45,257 nucleotides of DNA from Paraburkholderia sp. (GCA_031286755.1 JAITTX010000502.1:1-45257); one strand, 5' to 3'. Shown: positions 1-9,946, counted from the first letter of the stretch. Notes: a model not told the origin generated them from the sequence alone. Program-made: numbers and translations.

Positions 1-1
1 G

Positions 2-1582
2 CAGCCGGGCGAACCGGGCCGCGTGAAGACGGTCGACGTCTCGCACGAGCAGCGCAACCGCTTCTCGATCACCGACGAAGACGTGATCGAGCTTGCGAAG
101 TACGCCGTCATCATCGAGAAGCACTACCAGCGTCCGATGGACATCGAGTGGGGCAAGGACGGTCTCGACGGCAAGATCTTCATTCTCCAGGCGCGTCCGG
201 AGACGGTGAAGAGCCAGGCCGCGGGCAAGGTCGAGCAGCGCTTCAAGCTCAAGGGCCAGTCGCAGGTTCTGGCAACGGGCCGGGCGATCGGCCAGAAGAT
301 CGGCGCGGGCCGCGTGAAGGTGATTCACGATCCGTCCGAAATGGAACGCGTGCAGCCGGGCGATGTGCTGGTCGCCGACATGACCGACCCGAACTGGGAG
401 CCGGTGATGAAGCGCGCTTCGGCCATCGTCACGAACCGTGGCGGCCGTACCTGCCACGCGGCGATCATCGCGCGCGAGCTGGGCGTGCCGGCTGTCGTGG
501 GCTGCGGCGACGCGACCGACATGCTGAAGGACGGCGCGCTCGTGACCGTGTCGTGCGCGGAAGGCGACGAAGGCCGTATCTATGACGGTCTGCTCGAAAC
601 CGAAGTCAGCGAAGTCCAGCGTGGCGAGCTGCCGGCGATTCCGGTCAAGATCATGATGAATGTCGGCAATCCGCAGCTTGCGTTTGACTTCTCGCAACTG
701 CCGAACGCCGGCGTGGGCCTCGCGCGTCTCGAGTTCATCATCAACAACAACATCGGCGTGCACCCGAAGGCGATCCTCGAGTACCCGAACGTCGATGCGG
801 ACCTGAAGAAGGCGGTGGAGAGCGTGGCGCGCGGCCATGCGTCGCCGCGCGCGTTCTACGTCGACAAGCTCACGGAAGGTATCGCCACGATTGCGGCGGC
901 GTTCTATCCGAAGCCCGTCATCGTGCGTCTCTCGGACTTCAAGTCGAACGAGTACAAGAAGCTGATCGGCGGCACGCGCTACGAGCCGGACGAGGAAAAC
1001 CCGATGCTGGGTTTCCGCGGCGCCTCGCGCTACGTCGCCGAGGACTTCGCGCAGGCGTTCGAGATGGAGTGCCTCGCGCTCAAGCGCGTGCGTGAAGAGA
1101 TGGGCCTCTCGAACGTCGAGATCATGGTGCCGTTCGTGCGCACGCTCAAGCAGGCGGAGCGCGTGGTGGGCCTGCTCGAGAAGTTCGGCCTCAAGCGCGG
1201 CGTGAACGGTCTGAAGCTGATCATGATGTGCGAAGTGCCGTCGAACGCGATTCTCGCCGAAGAGTTCCTGCAGTACTTCGACGGTTTCTCGATCGGCTCG
1301 AACGACCTTACGCAGCTCACGCTCGGCCTCGACCGGGACTCGGGCATGGAACTGCTGGCGGTCGACTTCGACGAACGCGACCCGGCCGTGAAGTTCATGC
1401 TCAAGCGCGCGATCGAAACCTGCCTGCGCCTGAACAAGTACGTTGGCATCTGCGGCCAGGGACCGTCCGATCATCCGGACTTCGCCCAGTGGCTCGCGGA
1501 CGAAGGCATTGCGTCGATGTCGCTGAACCCTGACACGGTCGTCGACACGTGGCAGGCGCTCGCGAAGGCACAGGCGAAGTAA
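2..1582 (+). CDS. ppsA: Phosphoenolpyruvate synthase, C-terminal two thirds (5' end outside window)
   Basis: PEP synthase makes phosphoenolpyruvate from pyruvate and ATP, releasing AMP and phosphate, and feeds gluconeogenesis in the cytoplasm. The reading frame is open from base 2, so the gene starts upstream; about 526 of the family's usual roughly 800 residues are present. Visible parts are the end of the ATP-grasp region ([18 protein letters not shown]), the swivelling phosphohistidine domain with the catalytic histidine in [15 protein letters not shown], and the C-terminal PEP-binding barrel with [16 protein letters not shown] and the closing [11 protein letters not shown]. The GTG at base 23 is internal, not a start. 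A hairpin follows 118 bp after the stop. Identification is secure from the motif order. Confidence 0.97.
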   Translation, partial: QPGEPGRVKTVDVSHEQRNRFSITDEDVIELAKYAVIIEKHYQRPMDIEWGKDGLDGKIFILQARPETVKSQAAGKVEQRFKLKGQSQVLATGRAIGQKIGAGRVKVIHDPSEMERVQPGDVLVADMTDPNWEPVMKRASAIVTNRGGRTCHAAIIARELGVPAVVGCGDATDMLKDGALVTVSCAEGDEGRIYDGLLETEVSEVQRGELPAIPVKIMMNVGNPQLAFDFSQLPNAGVGLARLEFIINNNIGVHPKAILEYPNVDADLKKAVESVARGHASPRAFYVDKLTEGIATIAAAFYPKPVIVRLSDFKSNEYKKLIGGTRYEPDEENPMLGFRGASRYVAEDFAQAFEMECLALKRVREEMGLSNVEIMVPFVRTLKQAERVVGLLEKFGLKRGVNGLKLIMMCEVPSNAILAEEFLQYFDGFSIGSNDLTQLTLGLDRDSGMELLAVDFDERDPAVKFMLKRAIETCLRLNKYVGICGQGPSDHPDFAQWLADEGIASMSLNPDTVVDTWQALAKAQAK

Positions 1583-1700
1583 TGCCCGCCTGTTGACGCG
1601 ACATTGGCGCCGCCGCCCAGGCGCGCTCCGCGTGCGGAGGTTGAGGCGGCTTATACCTCGCTTCGCACGCTGCGGAAAACAGTGTCAGCTTCGTGCTATA

Positions 1701-1726
1701 ACACCCCGGTCAAGCCGGGGTGTTTT
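1701..1726 (+). terminator. Perfect 9-bp hairpin with T-run after ppsA
   Basis: ACACCCCGG (1701-1709) pairs with CCGGGGTGT (1715-1723) around a 5-base loop, and the run TTTT follows. It fits a Rho-independent terminator for ppsA. It lies only just upstream of the ribosome binding site of the next gene, so it could also act as a leader hairpin if that gene's promoter lies upstream, where TATAAC at 1697-1702 is a weak candidate -10. Confidence 0.7.
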
Positions 1727-1742
1727 ACTTTGGGAGGTCGAC

Positions 1743-2234
1743 GTGGGTCCGCATGGTTTGTTCTGGTGGATCGGCGCAGGCGTGCTGATCGTGGCCGAGC
1801 TGATGACCGGCACGTTCTATCTGCTGATGATCGCGCTCGGCTTTCTCGCGGGCGTGCTGGCATATGGGCTGGGCGCGCCGCTCGACCTGCAACTCGTGGT
1901 GGCGGCGCTGGTGGCGCTGGTGGCGGTGATCGTGCTGCGGCGCTCGCGGTTCGGGCGGCGCCGGCGCATGGTTGATGCGTCGACCGATCCGGGCGTGAAT
2001 CTCGACATCGGCTCGACGGTTCCGGTTGCCGCGTGGCGCGACGGACGCGCGCGCACGATGTATCGCGGCGCCGAATGGGACGTCGAACTCGCGCCAGGCG
2101 AGCCCGAGGACGCCCATCTCTATGAAATCAGGGCGGTGCGGGGCAGTTGCCTCGTCGTCGCGGCGAGGCGTGGCGGCAGCGCGGCCTCAGGTGCTAGTGA
2201 GCACGGGGCTCACGAAGACACGCGCCACGCCTGA
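1743..2234 (+). CDS. NfeD-like membrane protein
   Basis: A 163-residue NfeD/YbbK-type protein. These are small membrane proteins with a C-terminal OB-fold domain, encoded next to SPFH/stomatin proteins, which they help assemble in membrane microdomains. Residues 1-65 hold two to three hydrophobic segments (FWWIGAGVLIVAELM; FYLLMIALGFLAGVLA; LQLVVAALVALVAVIVL). The rest is a soluble beta-rich domain with VPVAAWRDGRARTMYRGAEWDVEL, typical of the OB fold. The start is the GTG at 1743, chosen for the GGGAGG at 1732-1737, 5 bases before it; the longer open frame from 1593 crosses a terminator-like hairpin. The stomatin gene follows after 99 bp. The adjacency matches the ybbK-qmcA pair of E. coli. 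Confidence 0.85.
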   Translation: MGPHGLFWWIGAGVLIVAELMTGTFYLLMIALGFLAGVLAYGLGAPLDLQLVVAALVALVAVIVLRRSRFGRRRRMVDASTDPGVNLDIGSTVPVAAWRDGRARTMYRGAEWDVELAPGEPEDAHLYEIRAVRGSCLVVAARRGGSAASGASEHGAHEDTRHA

Positions 2235-2333
2235 AGAGGCCTGCTGGCAGCCGGTTGGCCAATTGGCCGGCCGGGCGATGCAGGCGTTGTATCGAGCCCG
2301 GTCACAGTTAAATCGAAGCAAAAGGGGAAGCGT

Positions 2334-3290
2334 ATGCAAGTGCCAATTGTCGGGGTGATTCTGCTCGTGATCGTCATCGTGCTGGTCTCGAAGACCATCA
2401 AGATCGTGCCGCAGCAGCATGCCTGGGTGCTCGAGCGGCTGGGCCGCTATCACGCCACGCTCACACCGGGGCTCTCGATCGTGCTGCCGTTCATCGACCG
2501 CGTGGCCTACAAGCACGTGCTCAAGGAAATTCCACTCGACGTGCCCAGCCAGATCTGCATCACGCGCGACAACACGCAACTCCAGGTGGACGGCGTGCTG
2601 TACTTCCAGGTGACCGACCCGATGAAGGCCTCGTATGGCTCGAGCAACTTCGTGTTCGCCATCACACAGCTTTCCCAGACCACGCTGCGTTCGGTGATTG
2701 GCAAACTCGAACTCGACAAGACCTTCGAGGAGCGCGATTTCATCAACCACAGCGTGGTTTCGGCGCTCGACGAGGCCGCTGCCAACTGGGGTGTGAAGGT
2801 GCTGCGCTATGAGATCAAGGACCTCACGCCGCCGAAGGAAATTCTGCACGCCATGCAGGCGCAGATCACGGCGGAGCGCGAGAAGCGCGCGCTGATCGCG
2901 GCTTCGGAAGGGCGCAAGCAGGAGCAGATCAACCTCGCGGCCGGTGCGCGCGAGGCGGCCATCCAGAAGTCCGAAGGCGAAAGGCAGGCGGCCATCAATC
3001 AGGCGCAGGGTCAGGCGGCGGCCATTCTGGCGGTGGCCGAGGCGAATGCCCAGGCCATTCAGAAGATCGGCAATTCGATCCAGGCGCAGGGCGGCATGGA
3101 CGCCGTCAATCTCAAGGTGGCGGAACAGTACGTCACCGCGTTCGGCAACCTCGCGAAGCAGGGCAACACGCTGATCGTGCCCGGCAACATGAGCGACCTG
3201 AGCTCGATGATCGCCTCGGCGCTCACCATCGTGAACCGCTCGGGCATGAAGGAGACGCAATTGAGCCGGGATGCGGCGAAGGGCGCCTGA
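2334..3290 (+). CDS. qmcA: SPFH/stomatin-like membrane protein (QmcA/paraslipin type)
   Basis: A 318-residue SPFH-domain protein, thought to form oligomeric scaffolds in the inner membrane that influence membrane protein turnover. An N-terminal membrane segment (ILLVIVIVLVSKTI, residues 6-20) is followed by the PHB/SPFH domain (IVPQQHAWVLERLGRYHATLTPGLSIVLPF through the TLRSVIGKLELDKTFEERD region). After it comes an Ala/Glu-rich coiled coil at about 180-250 (EREKRALIAASEGRKQEQ, EGERQAAINQAQGQAAAI). Length and order match QmcA. AAAAGGGGAAGCG precedes the ATG. It follows the NfeD gene on the same strand, its usual partner. A UUCG-loop terminator follows. Confidence 0.92.
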   Translation: MQVPIVGVILLVIVIVLVSKTIKIVPQQHAWVLERLGRYHATLTPGLSIVLPFIDRVAYKHVLKEIPLDVPSQICITRDNTQLQVDGVLYFQVTDPMKASYGSSNFVFAITQLSQTTLRSVIGKLELDKTFEERDFINHSVVSALDEAAANWGVKVLRYEIKDLTPPKEILHAMQAQITAEREKRALIAASEGRKQEQINLAAGAREAAIQKSEGERQAAINQAQGQAAAILAVAEANAQAIQKIGNSIQAQGGMDAVNLKVAEQYVTAFGNLAKQGNTLIVPGNMSDLSSMIASALTIVNRSGMKETQLSRDAAKGA

Positions 3291-3322
3291 ATACGCTCGC
3301 TCAAGGGGCAATGCGCAAAATA

Positions 3323-3350
3323 GGGCGGCTTCGGCCGCCCTTTGTCATTT
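3323..3350. terminator. Bidirectional UUCG-loop terminator between qmcA and smpB
   Basis: GGGCGGC (3323-3329) and GCCGCCC (3334-3340) form a stem closed by a TTCG tetraloop. T-rich sequence follows on the + strand (TTTGTCATTT), and on the - strand the stem is followed by TATTTT. It can end the qmcA transcript from the left and the smpB transcript from the right. Confidence 0.85.
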
Positions 3351-3387
3351 CTGCGTCTGGAGCGCGTGACGTATTGACGCGCCGCGT

Positions 3388-3834
3388 TCAGGTGGGCGTG
3401 CGCATCAGGCGCGCCTTTTCGCGCTGCCAGTCGCGCTGCTTTTCGGTTTCCCGCTTGTCGTGCAGCTTCTTGCCCTTGGCGAGGCCGATCTCGCACTTCA
3501 CGCGACCGCCCTTGTAATGGAAGTTCAGCGGCACGAGCGTGAAGCCGCGCTGCTCGACTTTGCCGATCAGCTTGTCGATCTCTTCGCGGTGGAGCAGCAG
3601 TTTGCGGATGCGAGTGGGGTCGGGCTGGATGTGCGTCGAGGCTTCGGGCAGCGGGCTGATGTGCGTGCCGATCAGGTACAGCTCGCCGTTCTTGATCACG
3701 ACGTAGCTTTCCTTGATGTTGGCTCGCCCGGCGCGCATGGCTTTGACCTCCCATCCTTCGAGCGCGAGCCCAGCCTCATGGCGCTCTTCGATGAAGTAAT
3801 CGAAGAAGGCTTTTCTGTTGTCGATGATGCTCAT
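3388..3834 (-). CDS. smpB: SsrA-binding protein SmpB
   Basis: SmpB binds tmRNA and delivers it to stalled ribosomes for trans-translation. The 148-residue protein starts [22 protein letters not shown] and contains the hallmarks [58 protein letters not shown] and a basic C-terminal tail ([26 protein letters not shown]) that enters the decoding centre. The start at 3834 gives the family's normal length; an upstream ATG at 3891 would add 19 unconserved residues. No clear ribosome binding site is visible. It is divergent from ratA across about 100 bp, the common SmpB-RatA-RnfH neighbourhood of proteobacteria. Confidence 0.97.
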   Translation of the reverse strand: MSIIDNRKAFFDYFIEERHEAGLALEGWEVKAMRAGRANIKESYVVIKNGELYLIGTHISPLPEASTHIQPDPTRIRKLLLHREEIDKLIGKVEQRGFTLVPLNFHYKGGRVKCEIGLAKGKKLHDKRETEKQRDWQREKARLMRTPT

Positions 3835-3936
3835 AGGAAAATGGGAAACGCCCAACTCGTTTAAAATTACGATTTTAGCAAAGCGGGCCACCGAAAGCCC
3901 GTGGCGCCTTCACCCTTGCCTCGCATTGCGCAATTT

Positions 3937-4380
3937 ATGGCGGATGTCCAGAAAACCGTGTTGATTCGCCATTCGGCGGAGCAGATGTTCGACCTCGTGA
4001 CCGATGTCGACGACTATCCCAATTTCCTGCCCTGGTGCGGCGGCGTCGAGGTTCGCCGCAAGGACGAGGACGGAATGGAGGCGAAAATCGATATCAACTT
4101 CAAGGGCATCAAGCAGCATTTCGCCACGCGCAACAAGCACAAGCGGCCCGAGCGTATCGATATGGAGTTCGCCGACGGCCCTTTCAAGAAGTTCACGGGG
4201 GCCTGGCGCTTCACGCCGCTGCGCGCCGATGCCTGCAAGATCGAATTCTCGCTGCACTACGAGTTTTCAAACATCATTCTCGAGAAGATCATCGGGCCGG
4301 TGTTCCACCATATCGCGAACACCTTCGTCGACACGTTCGTGAAGCGCGCCGACCAGCGTTACGGCAAGAACAAACCATGA
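3937..4380 (+). CDS. ratA: RatA / COQ10-like START-domain protein
   Basis: A 147-residue member of the RatA/COQ10 polyketide-cyclase (START-fold) family. In E. coli RatA was reported to block 70S ribosome association, and the wider family binds ubiquinone; which role applies here cannot be read from sequence. The conserved start VLIRHSAEQMFDLVTDVDDYPNFLPWCGG and the end FHHIANTFVDTFVKRADQRYG are clear. The ATG at 3937 is preferred over the in-frame upstream GTG at 3901 because family members begin MADVxKTVL. Its stop overlaps the rnfH start (ATGA), so the two are translationally coupled. The gene is divergent from smpB. Confidence 0.9.
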   Translation: MADVQKTVLIRHSAEQMFDLVTDVDDYPNFLPWCGGVEVRRKDEDGMEAKIDINFKGIKQHFATRNKHKRPERIDMEFADGPFKKFTGAWRFTPLRADACKIEFSLHYEFSNIILEKIIGPVFHHIANTFVDTFVKRADQRYGKNKP

Positions 4381-4709
4381 GCGCGAAACTGTCCATCGAC
4401 GTCTGCTACGCGCTGCCCGACGCGCAGACGCTCATCGGCGTGGAATTGGCGCCGGGCGCCACGGTGCAGCAGGCCATCGAGGCGAGCGGCATTCTCGCGC
4501 GCCATCCCGAAATCGACCTGACGAAGCTGAAGGTGGGCGTCTACGGCAAGCTCAAGCCGCTCGATACCGTGCTCGCCGATCACGACCGCGTGGAGATCTA
4601 CCGCCCGCTGGTGGTCGACCCCAAGCTCGCACGCCAGCGCCGTGTCGACAAAACCCGCAAGGAAGGCTCGATCGAGGGCCGCAAGTGGCAGAACAAGGAT
4701 TCGCGCTAG
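4377..4709 (+). CDS. rnfH: RnfH family ubiquitin-like protein
   Basis: A 110-residue RnfH (UPF0125) protein with a beta-grasp ubiquitin-like fold; its function is not established, though it is regularly paired with ratA. Conserved stretches are VCYALPDAQTLIGVEL, GATVQQAIEASGIL, VGVYGKLKPLDTVLADHDRVEIYRPL and the terminal basic DPKLARQRRVDKTRKEG. The ATG overlaps the ratA stop by four bases. The stop lies 3 bp from the stop of the convergent exporter gene, with no room for a separate terminator. Confidence 0.92.
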   Translation: MSAKLSIDVCYALPDAQTLIGVELAPGATVQQAIEASGILARHPEIDLTKLKVGVYGKLKPLDTVLADHDRVEIYRPLVVDPKLARQRRVDKTRKEGSIEGRKWQNKDSR

Positions 4710-4712
4710 ATC

Positions 4713-5759
4713 TCAACTCGTTGCGCGGTGGCGTCCCGCGCCGCTCCTGCCCGCGGTATCCGCTTCTTCAGCACCGGCAATGCCCGGCAAATCGCCTTCC
4801 GGCACGATGCCGTCGCCGTGCGCCGTGTCTTCCGGGGCGCCCGAATGCTGGCGGACCGACCAGCTGACGCCCACCACCAGCAGCACGATCGCTGCGACTT
4901 CGAGCATGCGCGGCAGGCGGTGGTCGTAGACGAAGCCGTAGAGCAGGGCGAACAGCGTCTCGAAGACGATCATCTGGCCCGAAAGCGTGAGAGGCAGACG
5001 CTTGGACGCCGCGTTCCAGAGCCCGTTGCCGAGCCACGAGGCGCCAATGGCCAGTACGAGATTCAGTTGCCAGAACGCGGTCCAGCGCCCGCTGCTCACG
5101 CTTTGCTGCACCGTGCCAGCGGGCATGGCGAGCACCGCGAGCCACAGCAGGCCGCCGAGCGCGCCCGTGACGACGCCCCACAGCACCGACCATTCGTTGC
5201 CGCCGAAATGCGCGTTGCGCTGCAGATAGCGGGCATTTTCGACGGCGTACCACGTCCAGCAGGCGAGCGCGCCCGCCGCGCAGCCGAGGCCGGCAATCTT
5301 CGTGAGCGTGCTGGTGAGGTCGCCCGCGTTCGCCGTGAATACGTCGACGTTGATGCACACGATGCCCGCCGCAATTATCGCGAGCGGCCAGGCCAGCTTC
5401 GAGAGCGCCACGGCGCCGTGATCGCCGCGTCCCAGCAGGGTGACCGTGACCGGCAGAACGCCGACGATCAACGAAGCCGGTGCGATTCCCACGAGATGAA
5501 TCGCGCTCGCCAGAAAGAGGTAGTAGAGAACATTGCCCACCAGGGCGAGCTTCACGAGCGCTATGACGTCGGCGCGCGTGAGGCGCGGCCAGACGCGCCG
5601 CAGCATGGGCAGGAGCGCGGCGAGCGAAACAAGACCGTACATCACGTAGCGTCCGGCGCTCAGCAGCAGTGGCGAGAATTCGGGCAACTGGCGAGGCACC
5701 AGGAACACGGTTCCCCATAACGCACCGGCGAGCACGCCGTACAACACACCACGCTGCAT
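4713..5759 (-). CDS. EamA/DMT-superfamily transporter
   Basis: A 348-residue inner membrane protein of the drug/metabolite transporter (EamA) superfamily. About ten hydrophobic segments are visible, starting with GVLYGVLAGALWGTVFLVPRQL, in the two-repeat layout of the family. Residues WGTVFLVPR and RYVMYGL in the first repeat and NGLWNAASKRLPLTLSGQMIVFETLFALLYGFVYD in the second are typical. The last 40 residues are hydrophilic and Gly/Ala/Glu-rich, probably a cytoplasmic tail. The substrate cannot be told. It is convergent with rnfH. Confidence 0.85.
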   Translation of the reverse strand: MQRGVLYGVLAGALWGTVFLVPRQLPEFSPLLLSAGRYVMYGLVSLAALLPMLRRVWPRLTRADVIALVKLALVGNVLYYLFLASAIHLVGIAPASLIVGVLPVTVTLLGRGDHGAVALSKLAWPLAIIAAGIVCINVDVFTANAGDLTSTLTKIAGLGCAAGALACWTWYAVENARYLQRNAHFGGNEWSVLWGVVTGALGGLLWLAVLAMPAGTVQQSVSSGRWTAFWQLNLVLAIGASWLGNGLWNAASKRLPLTLSGQMIVFETLFALLYGFVYDHRLPRMLEVAAIVLLVVGVSWSVRQHSGAPEDTAHGDGIVPEGDLPGIAGAEEADTAGRSGAGRHRATS

Positions 5760-6007
5760 TTTTCCTGCCTCCGCACTTTCGACCTGGCCATCCAGACCCT
5801 ACAAGATGGGGGGAGCTTATCGCGGACACGCACGGCCGTCTTGTTCAATCCTGCACGGCGGGTTTCGCCGTACACGGCTGGCGTTATAAAAATCGGGTCT
5901 GACGCGCCGATCCCGCGCTGCCAGGGCCGCTGTCCCAAACCTCAAAAAAATCCCGAAAACGGCGCTAAGCTACTGTACGCACTGATGATTTCCAGGGCGC
6001 TATCCCG

Positions 6008-6034
6008 TATAATCTGCTTTTGCGCCTATAGGAT
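6008..6034 (+). promoter_or_regulatory. guaB -10 box and ribosome binding site
   Basis: TATAAT at 6008-6013 is a perfect sigma-70 -10 hexamer. The -35 is weak (around 5984-5990). AGGA at 6030-6033 is the ribosome binding site for the ATG at 6040, giving a very short leader. No other gene can be supported in the 5760-6039 intergenic stretch. Confidence 0.65.
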
Positions 6035-6039
6035 TTGCC

Positions 6040-7500
6040 ATGCGTCTGATCCAGAAAGCACTCACGTTCGATGACGTGCTCCTCGTCCCCGCCTTCTCCG
6101 ACGTTCTTCCGCGCGATACCAGCCTGAAGACCCGGCTGACCCGCAATATCTCCCTGAATATTCCGCTCGTCTCGGCCGCGATGGACACCGTCACGGAAGG
6201 CCGCCTCGCAATCGCGATGGCGCAGCAGGGTGGCGTTGGCATCATCCACAAGAACCTCACGCCGGCCGAGCAGGCGCGCGAGGTGGCGAAGGTGAAGCGT
6301 TTCGAGTCGGGCGTGGTGCGCGATCCGATCACGGTCCCGCCGCAGATGAAGGTCGCGGACGTCATCGCGCTCTCGCAGCAGCATGGCATCTCGGGCTTCC
6401 CGGTGGTTGAAGGCGCGCAACTCGTCGGCATCGTGACGAACCGTGACCTGCGCTTCGAAACGCGTCTGGATGAGCCGGTGCGCTCGATCATGACGCCGCG
6501 CGATCGCCTCGTGACCGTCAAGGAAGGCACGCCGCTCACCGAAGCCAAGGCGCTCATGCACAGTCACCGCCTCGAGCGCGTGCTGGTCGTGAACGACGCG
6601 TTCGAGCTGCGCGGCCTCATGACCGTCAAGGACATCACCAAGCAGACCGAGCACCCGGCCGCCTGTAAGGACGAGCACGGCAAGCTGCGCGCGGGCGCGG
6701 CCGTCGGCGTGGGTCCGGACAACGAGGAGCGCGTCGAGCTGCTGGTGCAGGCCGGCGTGGACGTGATCGTGGTCGACACGGCGCACGGCCACAGCAAGGG
6801 CGTGCTCGAGCGCGTCCAGTGGGTCAAGAAGAGCTTCCCGCACGTCGAGGTGATCGGCGGCAACATCGCCACGGCCGACGCCGCGCGCGCGCTCGTCGAG
6901 TATGGCGCCGACGGCGTGAAGGTCGGCATCGGCCCGGGCTCGATCTGCACGACGCGTATCGTGGCTGGCGTGGGCGTGCCGCAGATCAGCGCGATCGCCA
7001 ACGTCTCGGACGCCCTCAAGGGCACCGGTGTGCCGTGCATCGCCGACGGCGGCGTGCGCTACTCGGGCGACGTCTCCAAGGCGCTCGCAGCAGGTGCGAA
7101 CGCCGTGATGATGGGCAGCATGCTGGCCGGCACCGAAGAAGCGCCGGGCGACGTGTTCCTGTATCAGGGCCGCCAGTACAAGTCGTATCGCGGCATGGGC
7201 TCGGTCGGCGCGATGAAGGACGGCGCCGCGGACCGCTACTTCCAGGACAACTCGGCCAACATCGACAAGCTCGTGCCGGAAGGCATCGAAGGCCGCGTCG
7301 CCTACAAGGGCTCGGTCAACGCGATCCTGTTCCAGCTGATCGGCGGCGTGCGCGCCTCGATGGGCTACTGCGGCTGCCGCACGATCGACGAGATGCACGA
7401 CAAGGCCTCGTTTGTCGAGATCACGGCGGCGGGCATGCGCGAGTCGCACGTCCACGATGTGCAGATCACGAAGGAAGCGCCCAACTACCACGTGGACTAA
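6040..7500 (+). CDS. guaB: Inosine-5'-monophosphate dehydrogenase
   Basis: IMPDH oxidises IMP to XMP with NAD+, the committed step of guanine nucleotide synthesis. The 486-residue protein begins [26 protein letters not shown]. Two CBS domains sit in the middle (about 90-205, with GISGFPVVE and RLERVLVVN). The catalytic loop [13 protein letters not shown] carries Cys303, and the flap and active-site region has [10 protein letters not shown] and EGRVAYKG. Length and motifs are standard. It is followed after 6 bp by a small membrane protein gene and then guaA. Confidence 0.98.
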   Translation: MRLIQKALTFDDVLLVPAFSDVLPRDTSLKTRLTRNISLNIPLVSAAMDTVTEGRLAIAMAQQGGVGIIHKNLTPAEQAREVAKVKRFESGVVRDPITVPPQMKVADVIALSQQHGISGFPVVEGAQLVGIVTNRDLRFETRLDEPVRSIMTPRDRLVTVKEGTPLTEAKALMHSHRLERVLVVNDAFELRGLMTVKDITKQTEHPAACKDEHGKLRAGAAVGVGPDNEERVELLVQAGVDVIVVDTAHGHSKGVLERVQWVKKSFPHVEVIGGNIATADAARALVEYGADGVKVGIGPGSICTTRIVAGVGVPQISAIANVSDALKGTGVPCIADGGVRYSGDVSKALAAGANAVMMGSMLAGTEEAPGDVFLYQGRQYKSYRGMGSVGAMKDGAADRYFQDNSANIDKLVPEGIEGRVAYKGSVNAILFQLIGGVRASMGYCGCRTIDEMHDKASFVEITAAGMRESHVHDVQITKEAPNYHVD

Positions 7501-7506
7501 ATCACG

Positions 7507-8184
7507 ATGAAGCCGCTGCTGCGCATAGTGCTGATTGCCGACGCGTTGATGCTGCTGGGTTTCGGCGTGCTGTTCCTGCTCACGCCCTGGAGCTCGCTCT
7601 ACAACGCGCTGCAACTGGTGCAGCCGCAGCCGGCGCTGATCGGCCAGGCGTTTGGCGTGGTGCTGCTCGGCTTTGCGTGGATCGCGCTGCGCGCGGCCTT
7701 CGACGGCGATTTGACCGCCATGGTCGGACGGACGGTGGGGCACGTCAACTGGATTGCCGGCGTGCTGATGCTGGTCTGGCTGGTCGGGCTGCATACGCCG
7801 CAGCTCACGGGCTTCGGCCAACTGGTGGCGGGGGCGGTGGGCGCCTGGCTGATTATCGTCGGGCTGGGCGGCACCCGCCTTGCCGGTGCGGTGAAGCGGC
7901 GCGAGAAGGCGCAGGCGGCGGAAGCCGCCGCGCAGGAACGCGAAGCGCGCGCCGCAGCCAGGACGAAGCGCGAGGAGCCGGTGGTGTACGCGAAGCCAGT
8001 TCCGGCTGGCGGACCGGAGCAAGCCGGCACGTCGGGCACCGGGCCCGCAGTGCCGTCACCGGCCACGCCGATGCCCGCTGACGTGGCGGCTGCTACGCCG
8101 GGCGCCGCGGAGCAGGCGCAAGAGGCGCGTGTTGCCGCGCGAGACGAAGCGGCCGATGCGCCGCGGCCGCCGCTGCGTGGCTGA
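7507..8184 (+). CDS. Small membrane protein of unknown function between guaB and guaA
   Basis: A 225-residue protein I do not recognise as a named family. Residues 1-125 contain four hydrophobic segments (LLRIVLIADALMLLGFGVLFLL; GQAFGVVLLGFAWIALRAAF; VNWIAGVLMLVWLVGL; LVAGAVGAWLIIVGLGG). These are followed by a charged helical linker (RREKAQAAEAAAQEREARAAAR) and a Pro/Ala-rich, probably disordered tail. It begins 6 bp after the guaB stop and is probably cotranscribed with it. A hairpin separates it from guaA. A role in GMP synthesis is suggested only by position. Confidence 0.75.
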   Translation: MKPLLRIVLIADALMLLGFGVLFLLTPWSSLYNALQLVQPQPALIGQAFGVVLLGFAWIALRAAFDGDLTAMVGRTVGHVNWIAGVLMLVWLVGLHTPQLTGFGQLVAGAVGAWLIIVGLGGTRLAGAVKRREKAQAAEAAAQEREARAAARTKREEPVVYAKPVPAGGPEQAGTSGTGPAVPSPATPMPADVAAATPGAAEQAQEARVAARDEAADAPRPPLRG

Positions 8185-8294
8185 CTCGCGCAAGACCAGG
8201 TCCCGGCAACGCCAGCTGCTTTGTGCCCGGATTGCGCTGCGCATTCGTTGTTTTGCGCCGCTGCGATCAAGCGCCAAGGTTCCGATGAATTCAC

Positions 8295-8346
8295 GCCGCG
8301 CGCCAGATTTACCCAGCGCGCGGCTTTCTGTATCTGTTCTTTTTTA
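8295..8346 (+). terminator. GC-rich hairpin with T-rich tail upstream of guaA
   Basis: GCCGCGCGC (8295-8303) pairs with GCGCGCGGC (8316-8324) around a 12-base loop, followed by a pyrimidine-rich tract ending in TTCTTTTTT. The hairpin lies about 40 bases before the guaA start. It could terminate the guaB transcript, or attenuate read-through into guaA. Confidence 0.6.
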
Positions 8347-8362
8347 GGTCTCGTCCGCTGCC

Positions 8363-9946
8363 ATGCACGACAAAATCCTGATTCTCGACTTCGGTTCGCA
8401 AGTCACCCAACTGATCGCGCGTCGTGTGCGCGAAGCCAACGTCTACTCCGAAATCCATCCCTACGACGTCGACGACGCATTCGTCCGCGAGTTCGCGCCG
8501 AAGGGCATCATCCTCTCGGGTGGCCCGAACTCGGTCACCGAAACTGACACCCCGCGCGCGCCGCAAGCCGTGTTCGAACTAGGCGTGCCGGTGCTCGGCA
8601 TTTGCTACGGCATGCAGACGATGGCCGAGCAACTCGGCGGCAAGGTGGACGGCGGCCACGAGCGTGAATTCGGCTATGCCGAAGTGCGTGCGCGCAACCA
8701 TACGAGCTTCCTCGACGGCATCGAGGATTTCCGCACGAGCGAAGGCCACGGCATGCTCAAGGTGTGGATGAGCCACGGCGACAAGGTCACCGACATGCCG
8801 CCAGGCTTCAAGCTGATGGCCTCGACCGAATCGTGCCCGATCGCCGCGATGGCCGACGAAGCGCGCCACTTCTACGGCCTGCAATGGCACCCGGAAGTCA
8901 CGCACACGGTGCAGGGCCGCGCGATGCTCGAGCGCTTCGTGCTGGGCATTTGCGGCGCGAAGGCCGATTGGGAGATGGGCCACTATATCGACGAAGCTGT
9001 CGAAGCGATTCGCAAGCAGGTGGGCAGCGAGCACGTCATTCTCGGCCTCTCGGGCGGCGTGGATTCGTCGGTGGCGGCGGCGCTGCTGCATCGCGCGATC
9101 GGCGACCAGTTGACCTGCGTGTTCGTCGATCACGGTCTCTTGCGCCTGAACGAAGCCGAGCAGGTGATGTCGATGTTCGCCGACAACCTCGGCGTGAAAG
9201 TGGTGCACGTCGATGCCAGCGCAGCATTTATGTCGAAGCTCGCGGGCGTGACCGATCCTGAAGCGAAGCGCAAGATCATTGGCGCGGAGTTCGTCGAGGT
9301 GTTCCAGACCGAAGCGGGCAAACTCACGGACGCGAAGTGGCTCGCGCAGGGCACGATTTACCCGGACGTGATCGAGTCGGCGGGCAAGGGCAAGAAGGGC
9401 GCGCACACGATCAAGAGCCACCACAACGTGGGTGGTCTGCCCGAGACGCTGAACCTCAAGCTGCTCGAGCCGCTGCGCGAGCTGTTCAAGGACGAAGTGC
9501 GCGAACTGGGCGTGAAGCTCGGCCTGCCGCACGATATGGTGTATCGTCACCCGTTCCCGGGCCCCGGTCTCGGCGTGCGCATTCTGGGCGAGGTGAAGCG
9601 CGACTTCGCGGATCTGCTGCGCCGCGCCGATGCGATCTTCATCGAGACGTTGCGCAACACCGTCGACAAGGAAACCGGCAAGTCGTGGTACGAGCTGACA
9701 AGCCAGGCGTTCGCGGTGTTCCTGCCCGTGAAGAGCGTGGGCGTGATGGGCGACGGCCGGACTTATGAGTATGTGGTTGCGCTGCGCGCGGTGCAGACGC
9801 TCGACTTCATGACTGCGCATTGGGCGCATCTGCCGCATGAGCTGCTCGGACAGGTGTCGAACCGCATCATCAATGAGGTGCGCGGGATCAATCGTGTCGT
9901 GTACGACATTTCGGGGAAACCGCCGGCGACGATCGAGTGGGAGTGA
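8363..9946 (+). CDS. guaA: GMP synthase (glutamine-hydrolysing)
   Basis: GMP synthase aminates XMP to GMP using glutamine and ATP. The 527-residue protein has an N-terminal class I glutamine amidotransferase domain with the nucleophile Cys81 in [12 protein letters not shown] and the His/Glu pair in [11 protein letters not shown]. The ATP pyrophosphatase domain follows with the P-loop [16 protein letters not shown]. The C-terminal dimerisation domain ends [19 protein letters not shown], the classic GuaA end. No disruption is seen at its 3' end, a site often used by integrative elements. A strong terminator follows. Confidence 0.98.
   Translation: MHDKILILDFGSQVTQLIARRVREANVYSEIHPYDVDDAFVREFAPKGIILSGGPNSVTETDTPRAPQAVFELGVPVLGICYGMQTMAEQLGGKVDGGHEREFGYAEVRARNHTSFLDGIEDFRTSEGHGMLKVWMSHGDKVTDMPPGFKLMASTESCPIAAMADEARHFYGLQWHPEVTHTVQGRAMLERFVLGICGAKADWEMGHYIDEAVEAIRKQVGSEHVILGLSGGVDSSVAAALLHRAIGDQLTCVFVDHGLLRLNEAEQVMSMFADNLGVKVVHVDASAAFMSKLAGVTDPEAKRKIIGAEFVEVFQTEAGKLTDAKWLAQGTIYPDVIESAGKGKKGAHTIKSHHNVGGLPETLNLKLLEPLRELFKDEVRELGVKLGLPHDMVYRHPFPGPGLGVRILGEVKRDFADLLRRADAIFIETLRNTVDKETGKSWYELTSQAFAVFLPVKSVGVMGDGRTYEYVVALRAVQTLDFMTAHWAHLPHELLGQVSNRIINEVRGINRVVYDISGKPPATIEWE

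Noticed and set aside
2187..3311. 374-codon - strand frame opposite qmcA
   Set aside because: Composition is dominated by Arg, Leu and His with no family pattern; the SPFH protein on the + strand is unambiguous.
5965..8022. 685-codon open frame on the - strand across guaB
   Set aside because: It is rich in Arg, His and Ala, has no recognisable domain and is antisense to the fully conserved guaB; long antisense frames are expected at this G+C.
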